In this document: positions 32,726 to 44,245 of the stretch, piece after piece
How the letters are laid out: every line of letters starts with the position of its first letter
Numbering within the stretch: position 1 is the stretch's first letter
Assembly (NCBI GenBank): GCA_024509875.1
Contig: JAMPIV010019876.1
Location: forward strand, 1 to 64,000
DNA length: 64,000 nt
DNA from: Oreohelix idahoensis
Lineage: Eukaryota > Mollusca > Gastropoda > Stylommatophora > Oreohelicidae
Direction: 5' to 3'
The notes under the pieces: generated by a model
Told to the model about the DNA's origin: nothing
The model's input: only the letters and a program-made list of their open reading frames with translations
Databases searched by the model: none
Made by a program: the position numbers and the translations under genes

Positions 32726-35156
32726 GAATACGTATATTCGGTAATAACAAAATTGGTGCATTACTAAATAATTTCTTAATTGTTACTAAAGCGCTTTCGC
32801 AATCTTTGTCCCAACGTACCTTATTAGGACTACCTTTGGTCAACAGTGCGGACAAAGGTGTAGATAGTTGAGCGAAATGCGGGATGAACTTATGGTAATA
32901 GTTTATCAAGCCTAAAAGGCTTCTAACTTGTTTCTTAGTTGAAGGGGTAGAAATCTCTAGAATTCTTTTGACTGTATTGTCGTCAGGATACAGTTTGTGG
33001 TTACCTATGCGGTGACCAAGAAAGGAAATTTCCTGACAACCTATTTGGACCTTTGAAGGTCGCACAGTCAAACCATGCATACGTAACGTAAGTAGAAGGG
33101 AAGTTAAACCATCAATATGGTCTTCCCACGAGTCATGAAATAGGCAGATGTCATCGATGTACGTGATGACATCTTTACGATCGCCAAGAAGGCGGCGCAT
33201 CATGCGCACAAACGTCGCTGGCGCATTCACTAACCCAAAACACATATAATTCCATTGGTAGAGCCCAAATGGAGTTGTGAAAGCTGTGTAATGTTTGGCA
33301 TTTTCGGCAAGAGGAATTTGATAGTAGCCTTTAGAGAGATCTAGTTTGCTAAAGAAAGTAGCATTAGATAATTCTGACAAAAGATCATCTAAAAGAGGCA
33401 TAGGCTCACCGTCTGTGATTGTAATTTTGTTCAATCGCCTAAAATCAATACAAATACGTAAAGAATCATCCTTCTTTTTAACTATCACCATTGGGAATGC
33501 ATATGGTGATTCCGAAGGAGATATCACACCTAAACGTATCATCTCTTTTAACTCCTTCTCTACCCTATCTTTGTGGTGTAAAGATATAGGATAGGGTCTA
33601 AGTTTGATAGGTTTATAATCAGTAAGAGTAATATCATGGGATATAAGCGATGTCTGACCTGGAAGGTCGGTGAGAACATCATTGAAAGAAATAAGAATAT
33701 CCCGAACTTGATCTTGTTGTGACGAAGATAGTGAAGAAGAAATAGTCACGTCTTTCCAAGACTCCGATGATTGCAAAGAAGGTAGTTGGAATTGTAAAGG
33801 GATAGACGAAGTGGTATCTTCTTCATGAACAACTGCAAAAGAAGCAGTATGATGTGAAGAATCATCAATAGAGTTAATGACAGGAATTAATTCCTGTGGT
33901 CTTTCAACTGCTAATTTTAGCATGTTGACATGGAAGGTTTTGATTTTACCTCTAACGTTTACCGAGTAGTCAACATCTGTGACTTGTTTGATAACATCAA
34001 ATGGACCTTGCCATGATATCAGTAATTTGTTATCGTTATGAGGTAGCAACAACCAAACTTTTCCCCCTGGTTTGAAGGATCTTAATATTCTCTTTTGATT
34101 ATGTAATAATCTTGATCGTTGAGTGGCTGATTTTATACTCTGGGATGCATAAGTGCACGCATCAATGATTCGTTGTCGGAGATCAATAACTAACTCGTAG
34201 CTGTTTCGAGTGGCTGTATCAATTGATGCTCCAATCAACAAATCCTTGAGTATCATCATTGGTCCGCGAGGATTCGAACCATAAACCAATTCGAACGGAG
34301 ACCATCCCGTGCTTTCGTGAGGCACTTCACGAAAAGCGAACAGGGCCGCCGGCAGAAGCCTGTCCCATTCACGAGGGCATTCTTCAGTTATCTTAGATAA
34401 CATCTGTTTTAGAGTGCTATTGTAGCGCTCGCACACACCGTTTGATTGGGGCCTATACGCACTACAAAACGAGTGGTGAACAGATAACATGGATTCTAGA
34501 TCCCTCATGATGTTGGAAGTAAATTGTGATCCTTGATCTGACAATATATCCTCCGGAAAACCGATTCGACAAAATATCGAAAATAATGCATCAGATACGG
34601 ATGCAGTTGTGATGGTTTTCAACGGTATGGCTTCTGGCCAACGCGTGCAAAGGTCTACGCAAGTTAAAATATAACGAAATCCATTATTTGAAACAATTGA
34701 TAACGGACCCACTATATCTACTGCAATCTTTTTGAAAGGTCTTTCAGGCACGTCTGTAATCTGTAAGGGTGCCGTATGGAACCTGCCCTTACGTGCTATA
34801 CCTTGGCATGTTGTACATGATTTGCAGTATAACTTTGTATCTTTATTAACCCCAGACCAATAAAATTGTGACGTAACACGAAACAATGTTCTTTTGATCC
34901 CCATATGCCCTGCCATAGGGGAGTCATGACCTGTTTGTAGGACCAATGGTCTGTATTCTTTAGGTACTATCACTTGATGTATAATTGTTTTGCCATCATC
35001 ATAATATCTAGTGAGTATTGATTTCTTTATCTTGAACCATTGTTTAGCCCCTCTTGTGTATTTAATTGTTTTTTGTTCTGCTCGGCTAAACAATCCTTGT
35101 AAAGTTGGGTCACTCTTCTGTTTTTCTGCAAAAAACAGAAGGTGTAACAGTGCCAA
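32721..35156 (-). CDS. Element B polyprotein: integrase followed by reverse transcriptase
   Basis: One 811-codon frame. Residues about 70-115: HHCC zinc finger (HMGIKRTLFRVTSQFYW, CKSCTTCQG). Residues 130-290: integrase core with AVDIVGPLS (Asp), SDQGSQFTS (Asp) and SNGVCERYNSTL (Glu). Residues about 385-430: GPY/F (LLISWQGPFDVIKQV). Residues about 520-720: RT with ICIDFRRLN, KLDLSKGYYQIPLA, CFGLVNAPATF and catalytic YIDD, then FLGHRIG and GLINYYHKFIPHF. It integrates and copies the element. The ATG is not convincing as a true start because the frame overlaps the upstream protease ORF by 47 bp, so it is probably made as a fusion. All catalytic residues I can check are present. Confidence 0.95.
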   Translation of the reverse strand: MALLHLLFFAEKQKSDPTLQGLFSRAEQKTIKYTRGAKQWFKIKKSILTRYYDDGKTIIHQVIVPKEYRPLVLQTGHDSPMAGHMGIKRTLFRVTSQFYWSGVNKDTKLYCKSCTTCQGIARKGRFHTAPLQITDVPERPFKKIAVDIVGPLSIVSNNGFRYILTCVDLCTRWPEAIPLKTITTASVSDALFSIFCRIGFPEDILSDQGSQFTSNIMRDLESMLSVHHSFCSAYRPQSNGVCERYNSTLKQMLSKITEECPREWDRLLPAALFAFREVPHESTGWSPFELVYGSNPRGPMMILKDLLIGASIDTATRNSYELVIDLRQRIIDACTYASQSIKSATQRSRLLHNQKRILRSFKPGGKVWLLLPHNDNKLLISWQGPFDVIKQVTDVDYSVNVRGKIKTFHVNMLKLAVERPQELIPVINSIDDSSHHTASFAVVHEEDTTSSIPLQFQLPSLQSSESWKDVTISSSLSSSQQDQVRDILISFNDVLTDLPGQTSLISHDITLTDYKPIKLRPYPISLHHKDRVEKELKEMIRLGVISPSESPYAFPMVIVKKKDDSLRICIDFRRLNKITITDGEPMPLLDDLLSELSNATFFSKLDLSKGYYQIPLAENAKHYTAFTTPFGLYQWNYMCFGLVNAPATFVRMMRRLLGDRKDVITYIDDICLFHDSWEDHIDGLTSLLLTLRMHGLTVRPSKVQIGCQEISFLGHRIGNHKLYPDDNTVKRILEISTPSTKKQVRSLLGLINYYHKFIPHFAQLSTPLSALLTKGSPNKVRWDKDCESALVTIKKLFSNAPILLLPNIRIP

Positions 35157-36183
35157 CTTGAGACATAATTGTATCTATTATAGGAAGAGGTGGTGTAGCC
35201 ATGTCCGTAGCTAACTGTTGTGCTCTCGTTACAACAGCATTTGCCACCTGTGGGTGAGATTCAACCCACATTGCAATCTCCTCAGGAGTGCAATCTTTAA
35301 CTCCTGGTATATTTCCTATTATAATTTCAGTAATGGGTGCTCTCAAGCCGCAGGCATAGACAGTGCCTGTGTAAAAAGGAGTATCAATGTATACTCGTGC
35401 CACAGGGAAAGTTTCTATATTCCCACCAAATGTGACACACTTAACTGATTTGCCTGTAAAAGCAGAGGGCTCGATAAGCGAGTGCTTTATGCCTATCGTT
35501 GAGGACCCAGTGTCACGCAAAACTCTCACTACCTTACCATCCAATATTCCGGGATGAAATGTAAGATAACCGACATTTACACATGCCGACATTGTAGGCA
35601 TACAATGACCACAATCCAGTGTAATTGTAGACTTTAATCTGTTTTTCGACTGACACTCATAACATGTATCATTCATTACCATACATGCGTTCGCATGATC
35701 ATTATTATCATTACCTTTCTCCTTTTTGACACTGCAATTATTCGCATGTCTATGTTTATTTTTGTCTCTCGACGGAGATCTGGCATTACCTTTGTTATTA
35801 TTGACTGACTTTTTATTGCTATAATAAAAATATGTAGAGTCATCCTTCCTGGCATCTCTACCATAAGATGATCTCTGTTTATAGTATCCTTTCTGATGTG
35901 AACCATCATAATCCCTGCCTCTGTGATACCCACGATCATGAGGTGAATATCCTCTATAACCTCGTCGATATGAATTCGAAGGAGAGCGATGACGACGGAA
36001 GTTATAAAAACCTCTGTCGGATTGATAATAATCTGAACGACAACGTCCATCAAAGCTCTTCGATCGAGGTCTCTGATCATGGTGTGCCGCGCACACAGGC
36101 ATAGGATCTCGAATAGTCGATCTATGAAGATCTTTATTCTGATGTGCGGTCTGATACTGTCTTCCGAGTTTTTTCATACTCAT
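35110..36183 (-). CDS. Element B RNA-binding tail and aspartic protease
   Basis: A 357-codon frame. The first 150 residues are very basic and rich in Arg, Gly, Tyr and Ser (RRGYRGYSPHDRGYHRGRD), resembling an RGG-type RNA-binding region; no CCHC knuckle is present, though a Cys cluster (CYECQSKNRLK, CGHC) lies near residue 180. The aspartic protease follows near residue 220 with VLRDTGSSTIGI and the later strand EIIIGNIPG. It overlaps gag upstream by 50 bp and the integrase-RT frame downstream by 47 bp, each in the +1 frame. Confidence 0.85.
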   Translation of the reverse strand: MSMKKLGRQYQTAHQNKDLHRSTIRDPMPVCAAHHDQRPRSKSFDGRCRSDYYQSDRGFYNFRRHRSPSNSYRRGYRGYSPHDRGYHRGRDYDGSHQKGYYKQRSSYGRDARKDDSTYFYYSNKKSVNNNKGNARSPSRDKNKHRHANNCSVKKEKGNDNNDHANACMVMNDTCYECQSKNRLKSTITLDCGHCMPTMSACVNVGYLTFHPGILDGKVVRVLRDTGSSTIGIKHSLIEPSAFTGKSVKCVTFGGNIETFPVARVYIDTPFYTGTVYACGLRAPITEIIIGNIPGVKDCTPEEIAMWVESHPQVANAVVTRAQQLATDMATPPLPIIDTIMSQVGTVTPSVFCRKTEE

Positions 36184-37204
36184 CGATAGAATTAGGATGT
36201 CTTTCTTGTAAAAATGCTTCTAATTCAGTGCTGCATGCGGATAAAACTTTATCTCGCAGCATGAGATCTATAACACCTTCATATGTTTTATTTATACCAG
36301 ATAGATCAATCCATCTGCTAAGGAAATGTTTAATAGATGCAATGAATTCACCAAAATCTGCATCCTTGCTTGGCTTAGCCGCATGAAAGCGATCTCTGAA
36401 TCCAGACTCAGTTAACTGGAAACGTCTTAGTAATACCTCTTTTACGACATCGAAATCGCTTCTGCTCTTTTCATCAAGACTCATGAAACATTTAAGTGAG
36501 TCACCAGTCAAAAAATCAAGTAAAAGACTGCTCCATCTTTCCTTGGGTATGTTCAGAGCTGTGACCTTGATGATGAATCTAGATATGAAAGAGTCAACAC
36601 AATCGCGAGTTTGGTCAAAATGTGGCATTTTTAGCTTAGGATAGAAAATATTTGTACCAGCCGCAGTCTTAGTCTGTTCAGACTGCACTTTAGCTAATTC
36701 TAAAGCTTTTTCTTTTTCTGCATGAAGTTTTAATGCTTCCATTTCCATGGCATTTTTATGGGCTTGATCCAGTTGCATAAGTTCCATTCTCCTTAATTCC
36801 ATTTCTTTATCTCGTTGTGCCATTCTTTCCTTCTCAAATTCTCTGTCTTTTTCTTGTTGAGCTAATTCTTTATCCGTTGAGCTATTTCCTTATCTTTCTG
36901 CTCTCTGTCTTTTTATTGTTGAGCTAATTCTTTATCTTTCTGCTCTCTGTCTGTCTTTCTCTTGTTGAGCTATAGTCAATCGTTCTAATTCCAATTTCAT
37001 GGATATTTCTTTTTCCTTCAATTCCCTCTCTTGGGTTAATTCAAACCTCCTAAGCTCATCAGCTCGTTTAGTCATTTCGCGCTGTTCCATTCTTTCCAGA
37101 CGCGATAAATATTCATCATATTTCGTATCTGCAAAACTTTGTAGTTCCGCTCCTGATTTTCCATAACTTTTTCCAATATCAATGAATTCCTGTAGTGTAG
37201 ACAT
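36134..37204 (-). pseudogene. Element B gag (interrupted in a coiled-coil repeat)
   Basis: Start at 37204 (MSTLQEFIDIGKSYGKSG). Residues 30-90 and the start of the second piece (36823 onward: MAQRDKEMELRRMELMQL) are charged and probably coiled coil. Between 36932 and 36823 the DNA is a short tandem repeat (about 42 bp units, GAGCTAATTCTTTATC on plus) with a stop and an extra GTCT, so the frame is broken there. The 229-codon second piece holds the capsid-like region (FISRFIIKVTALNIPKERW, DSLKCFMSL, FDVVKEVLLRRFQLTE, FIASIKHFLSRWIDLSGI), which matches the style of gag in C. Confidence 0.82.
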
Positions 37205-38356
37205 GATAATAGGTTTCTGAGTACCTTCAATAGTCTATAATATACACCAGGACTATAGAACTCACTATAATATGTACATGAATATATTAGTCAATACAAA
37301 CAAGTTCGGAGAACATGTGACAAAGACAGTGAAAACAATCAAATGAGTTACAATGAAATGATTTTTTCAGTTATACGACAACAATTTACACTTATAAAGT
37401 AAATAAAGGAGACTTATAAACAGTAATCAGTAAAAGAAAGAAAAGAATTTACATCATAAAAATATATCGAGACAAGTCGTCTTAAACGAACGTGTAGACA
37501 AAGAAGTTTTAGATCACACACGAAAACAATTGTCAACAGTACTGAAATTAGGTTACGTAAATAAAGAGGACGTAATTCACTTGACGAAACTGCTAAGTAC
37601 ACAAAATATGGTTATATTGTGAACTGAAGAAACATTTATATCCTGACTCAAAAGAAAAAATATAATCAGTCAGATCCTCAGTCAGCGAATATAAGCATGC
37701 AAATCTAATAGAAGTTAACATTCACTAAAGTTTTCCTGGGAAAATTCCAGTCAATATTAAACACGACGAATATACGGATATACGAATAAACATGAATGGG
37801 GAACACAGATGATGAGTAGAAAAGTAAGTAAAGTGACGATGAACTGTAGACCAAAGCTAATGCGAGGACAGTATGATAATGTTCAGCGCCCAAGTAAAAT
37901 CAAGAACTTATCTGTTTAGCTGTCCCTCTGAGAAATACATGAGTGCATGTAATTCTAATCCTAGTTCCGAACCGTGTCTTCAACAGCTGTAGTCCATTGA
38001 TTGAAGACCTTGACCTTCGCAGTAGGGCAACCGTTTGAAAGTATTGCTTTGGTCTTCGAACGTAGTTTCTTCAATCGATCTGCGTCGCAGCCTCAGATGA
38101 ATTTGATGAAGAGATACATTCTCCACTGGTTCAGGTTCTCGAGTGGAAGATTACCGTTCTATCTGCGTGAATCAGTCTCTTGTGGTGGAAGAAAATTCGG
38201 ATTCTCTCAGGCAAAGTTGTCTGCTAGCGGTGACGGCATCGATATAGTGACGTCACTTTCTGTCATGCGCATTTCAGTTGCCAGTTAGGCTTTAATGAAT
38301 GATTTTGCCTTTAAACGTTCATCATCAATTTAGCTTTCTTCGATACTTGAATCGGT

Positions 38357-38381
38357 GGGGGGGGGGGGGGGGGGGGGGGGG
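38357..38381. repeat. 25-bp poly-G tract in element B leader
   Basis: An uninterrupted run of G on the plus strand (C in element sense), about 40 bases from the LTR, between the primer-binding site and gag. Confidence 0.95.
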
Positions 38382-38405
38382 AATCCAGTATTCACGAAAT
38401 CCAGA

Positions 38406-38420
38406 CACTTTCTGACACCA
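38406..38420 (-). promoter_or_regulatory. Primer-binding site of element B
   Basis: In element sense the bases after the 5' LTR are TAC then TGGTGTCAGAAAGTG. TGGTGTCAG is complementary to a tRNA 3' end CTGACACCA, as in several tRNA-Leu. Position (3 nt from the LTR) fits a PBS. The tRNA identity is from memory of the family and is tentative. Confidence 0.65.
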
Positions 38421-38423
38421 GTA

Positions 38424-39659
38424 TGTTACGGGCTCGGGACCCCAGTATATTATGGGTGCTTCGATGACTTCTAGTATTTGAGGATGACCAAGTTATTATA
38501 TGCGTATTCAGTTTATAGAGTCAAAGTCCCTCGGGTTCTTATCACTTTTGTAGGATTCCGTAATACTGTTCGTTGGTATCGATAATGTCTGCTTTAACCC
38601 TTGTGATACATTATGTGCTGAACATGTTTCATATTAAATATTCGACCCTTGACTGACCTGTATTAGTCTCTTGTCTTATTGATTATATTGGCAGTGTGAG
38701 ATGCAGCGTGTTAAGACATTAATCATCACTGGTCATGATCAGTTGAATATTAACAGCATTTAACTCAACTCCGAATACGACAGTTGATAAGACCGTGATT
38801 TTTGACGACTCAAAATATTTAATTAGTAATTTCATACCATGAGCAGACACCAACTACATGGGAACAAAAGTCACATCACATTCATGCACGATCTGTAAGA
38901 GTTCTCATTATTTCATAAACACATGTTCACAATCTCTATCTAGAGTTCTGGTTCAAGGTCAGTTCCTTTTAACGGCCAATGTCCTTTGGCATAAATTCAG
39001 AGGCTAACTAGACTTACTCCCGTCGCTAGTTTATACAATAGCCTTTTGCACTAGACTTAACTATCCTGCTAGTTCTGCAATACACTTATTATGCTAGGCT
39101 TACGTCTACTGCTAGTCGTCTAATATCCGTTACACTAGGCTTACGCTTGCCGCTAGCTATACAATATCTATCTATACTAGTCTTACACTATTGCTAGTAC
39201 CGTAATGTTCCTTTGGCATACCACGCCAGGCTAATCTGCCATAATTATGCAAACTGCGTTATTCCTACGACGACTTACGTTTGACTCAAGAAATACACTG
39301 CTCAATTGGCTTCCCAGCCACACAATTAAAAAGTGGTTATACCACACAATATCAGTGGCAATGGCCACACTTCTGAAACACACTGCCGTTCGGGTCAAAA
39401 CCCACAAGTCGAATGACGTTACCACGACATACGCGTCATGCATAGTGATATGCATACTACGTCGTTAATATATATTCAATTGCGATGTTCCATGGTGCAG
39501 CAATCCGAGTGTGATCAAAACTCAAATGCATGCACACATGCAACAATCATCGACATCGGTCGCGGAGATATATCTCTATTCGATTGAGGTGTTCCATGAT
39601 ACAGACATTCGGATCGACGTCAAATCCAAATGTCTGTAATCATGAAACAATCCTCAACA
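38424..39659 (-). repeat. 5' LTR of element B
   Basis: 1236 bp, equal in length to the 3' LTR. Differences I see are single bases near 38810 (t/c), 38887 (c/t), 39425 (c/a), 39453 (c/a) and 39604 (a/c). Same tandem array as the other LTR. Confidence 0.95.
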
Positions 39660-41479
39660 CCTATTCGTTTATTTAATTGTTATTCTGTTTACAATTTTTA
39701 TTCGGCGCACTTACTCAGGTATAAGAATAAAGAATGAATCTTATAAAACTTATTACCATAATTACAAACAGCAACCATATATTTGACTAGTTACAAAGTA
39801 AAACTGACACGTTTGGTTTAGTTATTGATTGCGCTTGTGTTCATTCAGCACATTTGGTTGGTACTGTATAAGTACTTGCTAGTTTACACGTCAAGACTGA
39901 AAAAGTACACACACACTGTGTGGCCTGTCAGGGTGCGCGCATTACACTTCTTCTGTCTGTCTTCCCCACCTGACGATGTGAACCTCGGTAGGGCTAACAT
40001 GCATCGGGCGGATATTGTTTGTTTACATTGGCCAACGATGGCTTATCAATACTTAGGCTGAGCGAAAGTTTACTCTTTTCGTACCGTCCCAGGTTCTTTC
40101 ATTCATGCTTGGTGTAACATGGAAATTATAGAAAACTGTTCCCCAATCAGATGAATTGAAATATGTGCATTTAAACACCTATCATATAATAGTCCACCAG
40201 TAAGCACTCCTATAATTCTAAAGGCGTAGAGTAAATGAATGGCTGAATTACTAAGAATAGTAAAATTTATCGCACACCCTTCAGCATTCACCAAAGCCAC
40301 TTTTGCTCTAGTTGAGGGTGGCTTTCAGTCATTAAGTACAATGACTTAGAATCCTAATTAACTGTCACCCGCCCAGTTGATACACAGTGAAAATCATGGC
40401 TTTACTACCAGGCCCAAGTCTTAGTTGAGTACTGGACTCTTTAGATTCCGAGAATTTAACAGGTCGTTACGTTCCCTCCCACATATATCACGTGCGTGGA
40501 GGGTTGATCCAAAAATGACAAAAGTAGTCCCTTTCTCCAATAAGCATTGTTAAAGTGACATACTTATTTCATAATAGGCTATTCGTCACCTTTATGTAGC
40601 ATATATTCTCAGAACAATCCACTATTCACCTTTCAGAAAATTTATAGTGGTAATAAAAAGATCGTGTTTCTTCCATGCCCGAATAATTAAACGGGTTTAT
40701 CTCTCTTCCAGGTGCCTTTGAGTCTCGAGAATCTTATCTCAACTTCCTTACTGGTGTGAAGTATTTATGACCTTTAACGTGAAGCGTTCACGGTAATGGG
40801 CAGTTAATGATGCAACCAGTCCTAGCAAAGAAGTTTACAATTGTTTGTTATCACGTATAACCTAATTAACATGCAGAGTAGGAAAGCAATAGGTGATACC
40901 ACTCACGGATGGCAAAATCCCACAGAGAGCTGGTTTAACTGTGGCCTTGTTTTATCAGGAAGTTCAAAGAAACAAACTATAATTGAGTGACTTGAGAACT
41001 ATAGCTATTATTGAACTCTAAAAGAAAGTTGAATTTACAATTTAAAGTAATTACGAACACATTTCAAATTGTGAGAAGAACTCTATTCGCGATGAGAAGC
41101 AACGGAAACGTTCATACATTTTGTAAAAATAAACTTACTTTAAAATGAAAGAGGTAAACTCCTTAAACAGTTTTCCATAATGAATTATACATATTGATAA
41201 GCACAACTTGTTTTTATGTTTTTATTTTTTACAATTTTTTGCACTCAGTACTGTAAATATTGCAATCATGTTTAAAATCACTGACCAGTTCAACTAAGTG
41301 CATGTCATAGAGCTTTTATTTCTTCACATTTTAATATATAATACTGAATGTTATCATTATAAATAAATTTGTTCATGTAAAACTAGTAACGGTTGTCATG
41401 TCTCACATTATTTAGAGGTACAATTATATCCAATATTATTTATTTATATATTTATTAAACGTCATATTAAAAGAATAGT
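39660..41479. other. No gene recognised
   Basis: AT-rich sequence without recognisable coding frames or clear repeats. Confidence 0.5.
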
Positions 41480-41705
41480 TAGAGCGCTGGTCTCTCTCAG
41501 CATAGGTGCTGGGTTCGGTTCATGGTAACCACACACTCCAGTCTACTCAGCTGGAAATGGATACCTGACTTTGCTCGTGAGTTAGGGAAGGAAAAGGCAT
41601 CGAGAAAGGAAACTAGTCACCTCACCTCTCGATGTTGGACCCAGTATAGTGAAGTCTATTACACTTCACTCCACTACGGCAGTATCTGCAATGGGACCAC
41701 CTTTA
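41480..41705 (+). repeat. tRNA-derived SINE
   Basis: Head: TTAGAGCGCTGGTCTCTCTCAG (A box side) and GGGTTCGGTTCATGG (B box side). Body: CCAGTCTACTCAGCTGGAAATGGATACCTGACTTTG, the same family as 16300-16560. The 3' part ends GGGACCACCTTTACCTTAT, again like the other copy (GGGACTACCTTTACCTAC). Confidence 0.7.
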
Positions 41706-42029
41706 CCTTATATTTATTATTCACTGCCCAAATTATGATCCCACTACACGCACCATACCGCACTACACGCACCATACCGATAACTGTTTGGAGTGAATAT
41801 TGAAATAATAATTTCCTACCATATATTTTAGACGAAATTAGAAAAATTTCATAAAAATTGTTTACACACTATAAATGAATAACACATGAAGCAAACATAA
41901 AAAATCTTTACTCTTTATCTCTCCTGTCTGTTGTCCTATAAAGGAAGGAAAGGTGGAAATATCTGCCTAATGGATTATAATAACTACAAAGCAGTGCGAT
42001 ATACCAATTTATTTTTTTCAGACAAGAAT

Positions 42030-42205
42030 TACTGTACAGTGCGTGATGCCGGGTACGTCCTTCCTACCTCATACTGTACAGTGTTTCCTGTCTGAGTTAA
42101 GTGCCTGCTACGTAGGCAAGAATCACTTTTCCAGTGTTCTCTACCTGTAGGTAGGAAGCACTGTACAGTGCGTGTTGCCGGGTACATCCTTCCTGCCTCC
42201 TACAC
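42030..42205. repeat. Palindrome-rich repeat (ACTGTACAGT cores)
   Basis: Three palindromes CTGTACAG lie in a duplicated context (CACTGTACAGTGCGTG.TGCCGGGTAC.TCCTTCC appears at both ends). Related to 22675-22825. Confidence 0.6.
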
Positions 42206-44049
42206 CGGCGCTGATGGATGAGCAATCATTCAACATTACGTTGCATTAGTCAACTGTATGTTTCTGTTAGTGCAGGTGATCTTAGCCCTTATTTATTAAA
42301 TGTGTGTATGTGCTTGGACCCGTTTGATTGTCCGGTGAAGGCTACTGGCCCATTCTTAGAAAAAAGTACATGTACGTACAATGAAAAATGTTGTGTACAA
42401 ATAATACTGAATAAATTCCAAATTTTTAGTTCACGTACACGGACCCTCCAGAATCCATGGACCACAGATTTAGAAACCCTTTATTTGAGAATCTGATAGT
42501 GGTTATTAGGCAAGTTCTGTAAAACATCCTTAGGTTTAAAAATAATAACTTTTTCGAGTTTCACCATTACAACTAATCTTACATTTCCTATCGATTTCAT
42601 TAGCGTTTTACGGTCTCACCTGAAAAACACACACTGATAATTTACCCCTATTAGCAAGGAAATATATGACATCAACATGCTTTCAAAATAAATATGCATG
42701 AGATTTACAACATGTCTTTCTACTCACGAACTGTTTCCAAACACAAATTGCATCTAGGCATGTCCAGTGTAAGTCGACACTTAATGGCGGAAACATAACA
42801 TTAACAGTCGTTATGTTTTTACTTTTTCGTGTACCACTTCCAGCAGTTCTTATTATAATTTCTCTTACATATGTTTTTTCAGGGTACGAAATGTTTTTTT
42901 TCCTCTTGTTATTGGCTGACTCGTTTAGATTTCCTGTTTCCATTTATTACATTTCTCTCGCTAACTGTGTATAGATATTTTTCAGTAGCCGATGCTCTCC
43001 TCTATCTTACAGTCGAAAGAAAGACAGAAATTAGGAAATCAAAGACAATAGAAAATAAGAAGTTACAGACATTCTAGATGGAACTGATGACAAGAACCAG
43101 GCAAGTGCCAGTGTAACAAGAGATAAGAAAAAGACAATGGAAATAAGTGTGATGGAGTGTTTCTAGGCTTTATCGCCCAGTACCTTTCTCATCATCATTC
43201 ATATTTTATTTGTCTCCCGTTTTTGCTCTCTCATTATGTTTTAAAGTTACCTTTCCTAATCACGGCTTTTACTTAAGTGTAACTTTAAGCACACCGTTGA
43301 TATTTCTCAGCCTTGCGTTATCTGCTGGAACACACTTGAATCGTTAGATAAGTTATGATTTGGCTTGGGAGAAGGCGGGCGTCGGAATAGAAAGAATTCG
43401 TTTGATGGCTTAATCCCCTTTTAAGCAAAACCAGTGTCACCACATTTGGGTAATAACATGTACGCCAGAGCGATCTGAAACACCGACTTGCGAGACGCAC
43501 AGGAGTCCTAGTTGCCAGATTGTGTACCTGTTTGACGGTGGTAGTGACTTAGAATTTGTCCACGTTGTAGGACAATGAAAGAGACAATAAAAGAAGCCGA
43601 CCGCACGCCAGGCAACAATGCAACAAAAGACTGCAGCGATAGGTCGCGGCAGAAGACTTGGTGACAAGGGGAAGATCATTTCTGTATCTGGCGGCTAATC
43701 GAAAAACACGGTTTGTCTCGTCACCGAACACCAATCATGAAGTTGAAGAATTGGTTATGAGAGCTCACCCACTTTTAGCAAGTGACGTGTACTGAAATTT
43801 CGCTCGAGCACGCTGAGGTCGCTTGAAAGACGACGAATGAGTGGAGGAAAGAGTGGAGTCATAGAACTGCCCAGAATTGTCAAACAATGGCTATTCAGAA
43901 GATATAACGACACGTACGGTTTTACCAACATACGCTGAGCTTAGAGTTTCACAGAGCATAGCCTGTTCACAGGGTTAAAAAATGGTAAAGGATCCCGTTA
44001 CACGCATATTGGGAACATGGTTTTAGACCCATATTTTCTTGACAATCGG
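42206..44049. other. No gene recognised
   Basis: No coding frame or named repeat is supported. Confidence 0.5.
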
Positions 44050-44245
44050 CACACTAGGGGTGATGTGGTCAGCATCACTCCGGTCGCCTTAACCTTCCCA
44101 GAGTTGATCTTGCACCCAATTCATGAGGCTGGGTCGACCCCGGAGCTGTTTGCGGTTTAAAAAATTCCCACCTTAGCAGGGGATCAAACCAGGACCGCCG
44201 AGCTGGGAAGCCAGTGCACTAACCACTGCACTACTGTGGCTCTAT
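44050..44245 (-). repeat. tRNA-derived SINE
   Basis: On the minus strand the head reads GTGCAGTGGTTAGTGCACTGG (A box) and GGTTTGATCCCC (B box). The body contains GGGTCGACCCAGCCTCATGA and ATTGGGTGCAAGATCAACTC, then AAGGCGACCGGAGTGATG. It is a different family from the SINEs at 16300 and 41480. Confidence 0.75.

Larger units (their letters stand above)
30235..39659 (-). mobile_element. Element B: young Gmr1-type Ty3/gypsy LTR retrotransposon
   Basis: Two 1236-bp LTRs (30235-31470 and 38424-39659) differ at five positions that I can see. Minus-strand order: PBS, poly-C leader, gag, basic Gly/Arg/Tyr-rich region, protease, integrase, GPY/F, RT, RNase H, polypurine tract. Integrase and RT lie in one 811-codon frame in that order, which proves the Gmr1-type order directly. 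LTRs run TGTTGAGG...CGTAACA in element sense. Flanking bases are CCTCC and CCTAT, so no perfect target duplication. A LINE has inserted in the RNase H. No envelope ORF. Confidence 0.95.

Noticed and set aside
30235..39659. Endogenous retrovirus with envelope
   Set aside because: No ORF lies between RNase H and the 3' LTR; only about 180 bp of non-coding sequence remains there.
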